Of a stretch of 64,000 nucleotides of DNA, positions 61,181 to 64,000 are shown piece after piece (the stretch's first letter is position 1; every line of letters begins with the position of its first letter). Below the pieces are notes generated by a model. The model did no database searches and was not told where the DNA came from. It saw only the letters and a program-made list of their open reading frames with translations. Source of the stretch: Izhakiella capsodis. GTDB lineage: Bacteria; Pseudomonadota; Gammaproteobacteria; Enterobacterales; Enterobacteriaceae. The stretch lies in contig NZ_FOVC01000001.1 of NCBI RefSeq assembly GCF_900115045.1, positions 558,001-622,000 on the forward strand, given 5' to 3'. The position numbers were made by a program, and so were the translations under genes.

Positions 61181-63513
61181 AGTACCGGTTCGATTCCTGT
61201 ATCATGTTTAGTGGAAAGCGTAAAACTGCACAGAGTCTTGCCGTTGTTTTTCAGTGTATAGCGTTGATTTATCGCATTATTCGACAGTGCGGCCATATTG
61301 CCATAGGCCAGATGGGTGATCACCCGCCCTTTGCTATCAACAATTGGCTCGCCGGCAAAGAGTGAAACGCTTTTGCCCGCATCAACGCGAATAAGCTGCT
61401 GTTCAGACAGATTGTTGAACCGGAACCTGACTTCGTAACCAGCCTCTTCAGGTACAAAGAATCCATGTTTGACGCCGGTTGCCACCTCATTTGCGGGCAA
61501 ATGGGTCGGGTCAATAGCGACGTCATCTTTTTCATATGGCACAACGTCACTGACAAAACCGACGCCGTTGCTGCTGGTCTTACCTTCCAGGGTGCCATTA
61601 TAGTAATAGGGCACGCCGCCGACGCCGTCGGTATCCACCTTGATAAAGGCATCACCCAGTTCACGAGAGAAAAACAAACTTTTGTCCATATACACCATAC
61701 TGCCCTGAACGCCCAACCAGGGGGTGAAGCTACGACCGTAGCCGTAAGCGCCGCCACTATAGGTAGCGTGTGCCGTTTTCCAGTTGGCAGAAAAGTCGGT
61801 GTAGCCAGGATAGAGATAATCATTTTCTAGGCTGGTGTTGGCGCTCCAGTCCAGCCCCAGATCGCTGCCGGATTGATGAGAAATATTGAGCAAGGTACTG
61901 CTCTCATCACCTGACGAGGTTTGCTCCTGAACGCCCACCGTGGTTTTACCACCGAAAGGCAGTGTAATACCGAACATCACGTCATTACTGTTCGTCTGGG
62001 AAAAGTCACGACTGTAGGACAGTGTGAAGGTTAACAACCGGTCATATACGGTGCTGTAGGACAGGTTAGCAAGCGTATCCGAACCACCATCTTCGCTGTG
62101 AAAATGCATCAACCCAACGCCCAACGTTCCGACGGCGTCCGGTAGCGTTTGTGAGTAAAATATCTGATCTGATGATATCGGGTCAGAATAGAACGCATCA
62201 TAATCACTCAAATCCAGATAATGGTTACTGGACTGAACGTGACTGAATGTGATACTTGCCCGACGAAAAGACTGGGTATAACTGATGTACCCACTGGCGC
62301 CTTTCTCGGCTTCGCGGGCCTCGCTGCCGCTGGCCATTATATCGAAACGCCCCCATCGGCCGGTATTGTATTGTATTCCGCCGCCCAACAATGCCATGCG
62401 TCTCGCGGCTTCAGCGTGTGAGAGGGTGGTAACAGCGTCGGAGAGGCCATAGCGCCAGGTACCGCTGGCAGCGGCATTTTTATATTCATTGTCGGGAGTA
62501 CCGTAATTATAACGTAGCAGCCCTAACGACATATTGAAATCACTTAATCCCGGCTTAAGCATATCCTGCTGGACATTATAAGGAATTGTGCTGGCAACCT
62601 GCCTTCCATTTTGATCGGTCGTTACCACCGTCATGGTGCCATCGCCGTTGATAAAGGGAATATTGTTGATGACATAAGGGCCGGGACTGACTTTTGTTTG
62701 ATCAGTTTTGGAGCCGTTCACATAAAAGTCCAGAGTCGAAGGGAGTGCCGCAGTACCGCTAAGTTTCAGCGTTGGATAGGTGACAATATCCGGTCTGAGA
62801 CTAAAATCACGGCGAAACTGGATCCCCCCCATGTACACACCGCTAAAACCCCCACTGTTGTCCGTGGTGATATCACCCAGCAAAAGCTTGTCGGCTTTAC
62901 GACGATTATTAATGACCAGAGTAGTATTCAGGCGCTGGGCTTGGGTAAAAACCTCGCCCTGATTACGTAGATAAGTATAATCGCCGGACAAGTCAAGGTA
63001 ACCAAAGTGGTTGTAATAAATACCGTCCAGCCAGCCAGACAGATAGGCGCTATGTGCGTATTTTTCGGCATAGATATTGTAATTCAGCAGGGCGCCTGGC
63101 GTCACATCATCGTTATAGAAGGCCGATGTCCAACGATCGGGGATGGTCACTTTCTGATCGGGTAACCAGTCTGCCGGAATGGTTATCAGGAGTTCATTTT
63201 TATCGGCATCATACTTTTCTTGTAAATGGGGAATTTCTGCCGGATTAAAAAAACCACCACGCCCGATCTTGACTGTTGCTGGTAAGTGAAGCATAGCCAG
63301 CAGATTTTCTGGTAAATAGATTTTGCCGTTTTTCACGGTTGCCTGGTAAGGTGCAGGAAATACATGGCCATTCTCAACCAGCGTAAGCAGATAGCGATTC
63401 GAACTCTGAGTGGTTTCAGGCTCGATAGTATTAATATAGGTTGCCGCATGACTCGCATAAATCGGACAAGAAAAGAGAAGAAAAGCTAATTTTTTTTGAT
63501 TCAACATGACCAT
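61168..63513 (-). CDS. outer-membrane usher of a Csu-type pilus (CsuD-like)
   Basis: 781 residues. A signal peptide ends near residue 22 (FLLFSCPIYASHA). It is an FimD/PapC-fold usher: an N-terminal domain, beta-barrel repeats such as LDLSGDYTYLRN and FRRDFSLRPDIVTYPTLKL, a plug region (GTMTVVTTDQNGRQVASTIP) and C-terminal domain (TLKNNGKTLCSFTLS). The usher threads folded subunits through the outer membrane. I chose ATG 63513, six bases after the AGAG site; a TTG just before it is an alternative. It follows the chaperone stop by three bases and is coupled to the adhesin. Confidence 0.85.
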   Translation of the reverse strand: MVMLNQKKLAFLLFSCPIYASHAATYINTIEPETTQSSNRYLLTLVENGHVFPAPYQATVKNGKIYLPENLLAMLHLPATVKIGRGGFFNPAEIPHLQEKYDADKNELLITIPADWLPDQKVTIPDRWTSAFYNDDVTPGALLNYNIYAEKYAHSAYLSGWLDGIYYNHFGYLDLSGDYTYLRNQGEVFTQAQRLNTTLVINNRRKADKLLLGDITTDNSGGFSGVYMGGIQFRRDFSLRPDIVTYPTLKLSGTAALPSTLDFYVNGSKTDQTKVSPGPYVINNIPFINGDGTMTVVTTDQNGRQVASTIPYNVQQDMLKPGLSDFNMSLGLLRYNYGTPDNEYKNAAASGTWRYGLSDAVTTLSHAEAARRMALLGGGIQYNTGRWGRFDIMASGSEAREAEKGASGYISYTQSFRRASITFSHVQSSNHYLDLSDYDAFYSDPISSDQIFYSQTLPDAVGTLGVGLMHFHSEDGGSDTLANLSYSTVYDRLLTFTLSYSRDFSQTNSNDVMFGITLPFGGKTTVGVQEQTSSGDESSTLLNISHQSGSDLGLDWSANTSLENDYLYPGYTDFSANWKTAHATYSGGAYGYGRSFTPWLGVQGSMVYMDKSLFFSRELGDAFIKVDTDGVGGVPYYYNGTLEGKTSSNGVGFVSDVVPYEKDDVAIDPTHLPANEVATGVKHGFFVPEEAGYEVRFRFNNLSEQQLIRVDAGKSVSLFAGEPIVDSKGRVITHLAYGNMAALSNNAINQRYTLKNNGKTLCSFTLSTKHDTGIEPVLCKN

Positions 63514-63516
63514 CAA

Positions 63517-64000
63517 TCACTCTTTTCTAAAACTTTCTTCGCCAGACTGAGCTGGGTTAATGATTAACCCGGTCACTTTTTTTTGTGTTGGTCCGGGTAC
63601 AGATAAAGGCAGAGTGACATTCGCTCCTGATAGTACGTAAGTCACGGGTATATTTTTTTTAAAACAAATTTCAGCCCCACAACGCAAAGCGACCGATATA
63701 ATCTTCAGGTGAGTCTTACTGAAATTTTGAATTTGTAAATTTCCGCCTTTGACGGACCACTGAATATGATGTTTTTCACCTGGAAAACCATCGATATTAG
63801 GTAAGTCGTTTTTATTGATTCCTTTTTGATAAACAAAGAAGGGCAGCACGTACTGCATGCGTATATCAACTGCGCTATCATTCAATTTGAGCGGTTTCAA
63901 ATTGAGTTGGGGAAGCTGATCAATAACAATACGATAAGCGTCTTCATTTCTGCCGTTCGTATTTTCGCCATAAATGCGAAAAGGTAATTCCTGTCCAGGT
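63517..64000 (-). CDS. periplasmic pilus chaperone (CsuC-like), 5' end outside window
   Basis: About 161 codons lie in the window and the frame is open to the right edge, so the N-terminal half is missing. It reads FRIYGENTNGRNEDAYRIVI just after the edge (about 63900-64000) and continues with QLPQLNLKPLKLNDSAVDIR, matching the PapD-type chaperone (G1 strand region and the Y-R-I.. core). IQWSVKGGNLQIQNFSKTHL and GANVTLPLSVPG follow. Such chaperones fold subunits by donor-strand complementation. The order chaperone-usher-adhesin on one strand fits csuC-csuD-csuE; csuA/B, csuA and csuB would lie beyond 64,000. Confidence 0.8.
   Translation of the reverse strand, partial: PGQELPFRIYGENTNGRNEDAYRIVIDQLPQLNLKPLKLNDSAVDIRMQYVLPFFVYQKGINKNDLPNIDGFPGEKHHIQWSVKGGNLQIQNFSKTHLKIISVALRCGAEICFKKNIPVTYVLSGANVTLPLSVPGPTQKKVTGLIINPAQSGEESFRKE

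Noticed and set aside
1..64000. Search for CRISPR arrays, tRNA or rRNA genes, insertion sequences and attachment sites
   Set aside because: No regular repeats of the right length, no cloverleaf with CCA context, no transposase or integrase reading frame was seen.

Overview
The window is a chromosomal segment of a Gram-negative enterobacterium (Enterobacterales). Almost every gene has a clear E. coli counterpart (fabI, sapABCDF, pspFABCD, tyrR, tpx, zntB, ttcA, ldhA, hrpA, asr, rstAB, pntAB, uspE, fnr). Gene neighbourhoods that are scattered in E. coli lie close together here, and the tufts between them carry decayed genes. I think an Erwinia/Pantoea-like member (Erwiniaceae) most likely, but the genus cannot be fixed from this sequence alone.

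Layout. 1-1.5 kb: incomplete YdeP-like molybdopterin oxidoreductase. 1.5-4.3 kb: AT-rich DNA, then two broken genes (a LysR regulator and a CMD-family protein). 4.3-10.6 kb: fabI and the Sap ABC importer (sapABCDF, minus strand). 10.7-10.9 kb: a RyhB small RNA with Fur sites, not an open reading frame. 11-19 kb: YagU-like protein, a DUF333 lipoprotein, then the phage-shock locus (pspF divergent from pspABCD-ycjX-ycjF behind a sigma-54 promoter) and tyrR. 19-24 kb: tpx, ycjG, a broken mpaA, zntB, the FnrS small RNA, ttcA. 24-26 kb: accessory genes (glycosyltransferase, small exported protein, monooxygenase). 26-40 kb: nifJ (ydbK), an MgtC-like gene, ydbJ, ldhA, ydbH-ynbE-ydbL, azoR, hrpA. 40-47 kb: ydgD, asr with tiny ydgU, a two-gene pair of metal/oxyanion binding proteins behind a probable ModE site, an M32 carboxypeptidase, and rstBA. 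47-55 kb: an unrecognised gene with a leader ORF, ydgH, pntAB, uspE, fnr and a broken smrA. 55-64 kb: LysR regulator, DoxX protein, chemotaxis receptor with a probable sigma-28 promoter, and the distal end of a Csu-type chaperone-usher pilus operon (minus strand, cut by the window edge).

Regulatory links inside the window are unusually rich. fnr lies with two FNR-type boxes and fnrS carries another. rstA lies about 5 kb from an RstA-type box in front of asr. PspF lies beside the promoter it is expected to activate. Iron status (Fur/RyhB), oxygen (FNR/FnrS), envelope stress (Psp), acid (RstA/Asr) and probably molybdate (ModE) all have visible sites.

The best candidate for something not well described is the ModE-box-controlled pair at 41.8-43.5 kb: a TroA/BtuF-like exported binding protein translationally coupled to a ModA-fold protein that has no signal peptide, with no permease or ATPase beside it. 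All family assignments are from reading the translations and from memory of the families; no database search was run.
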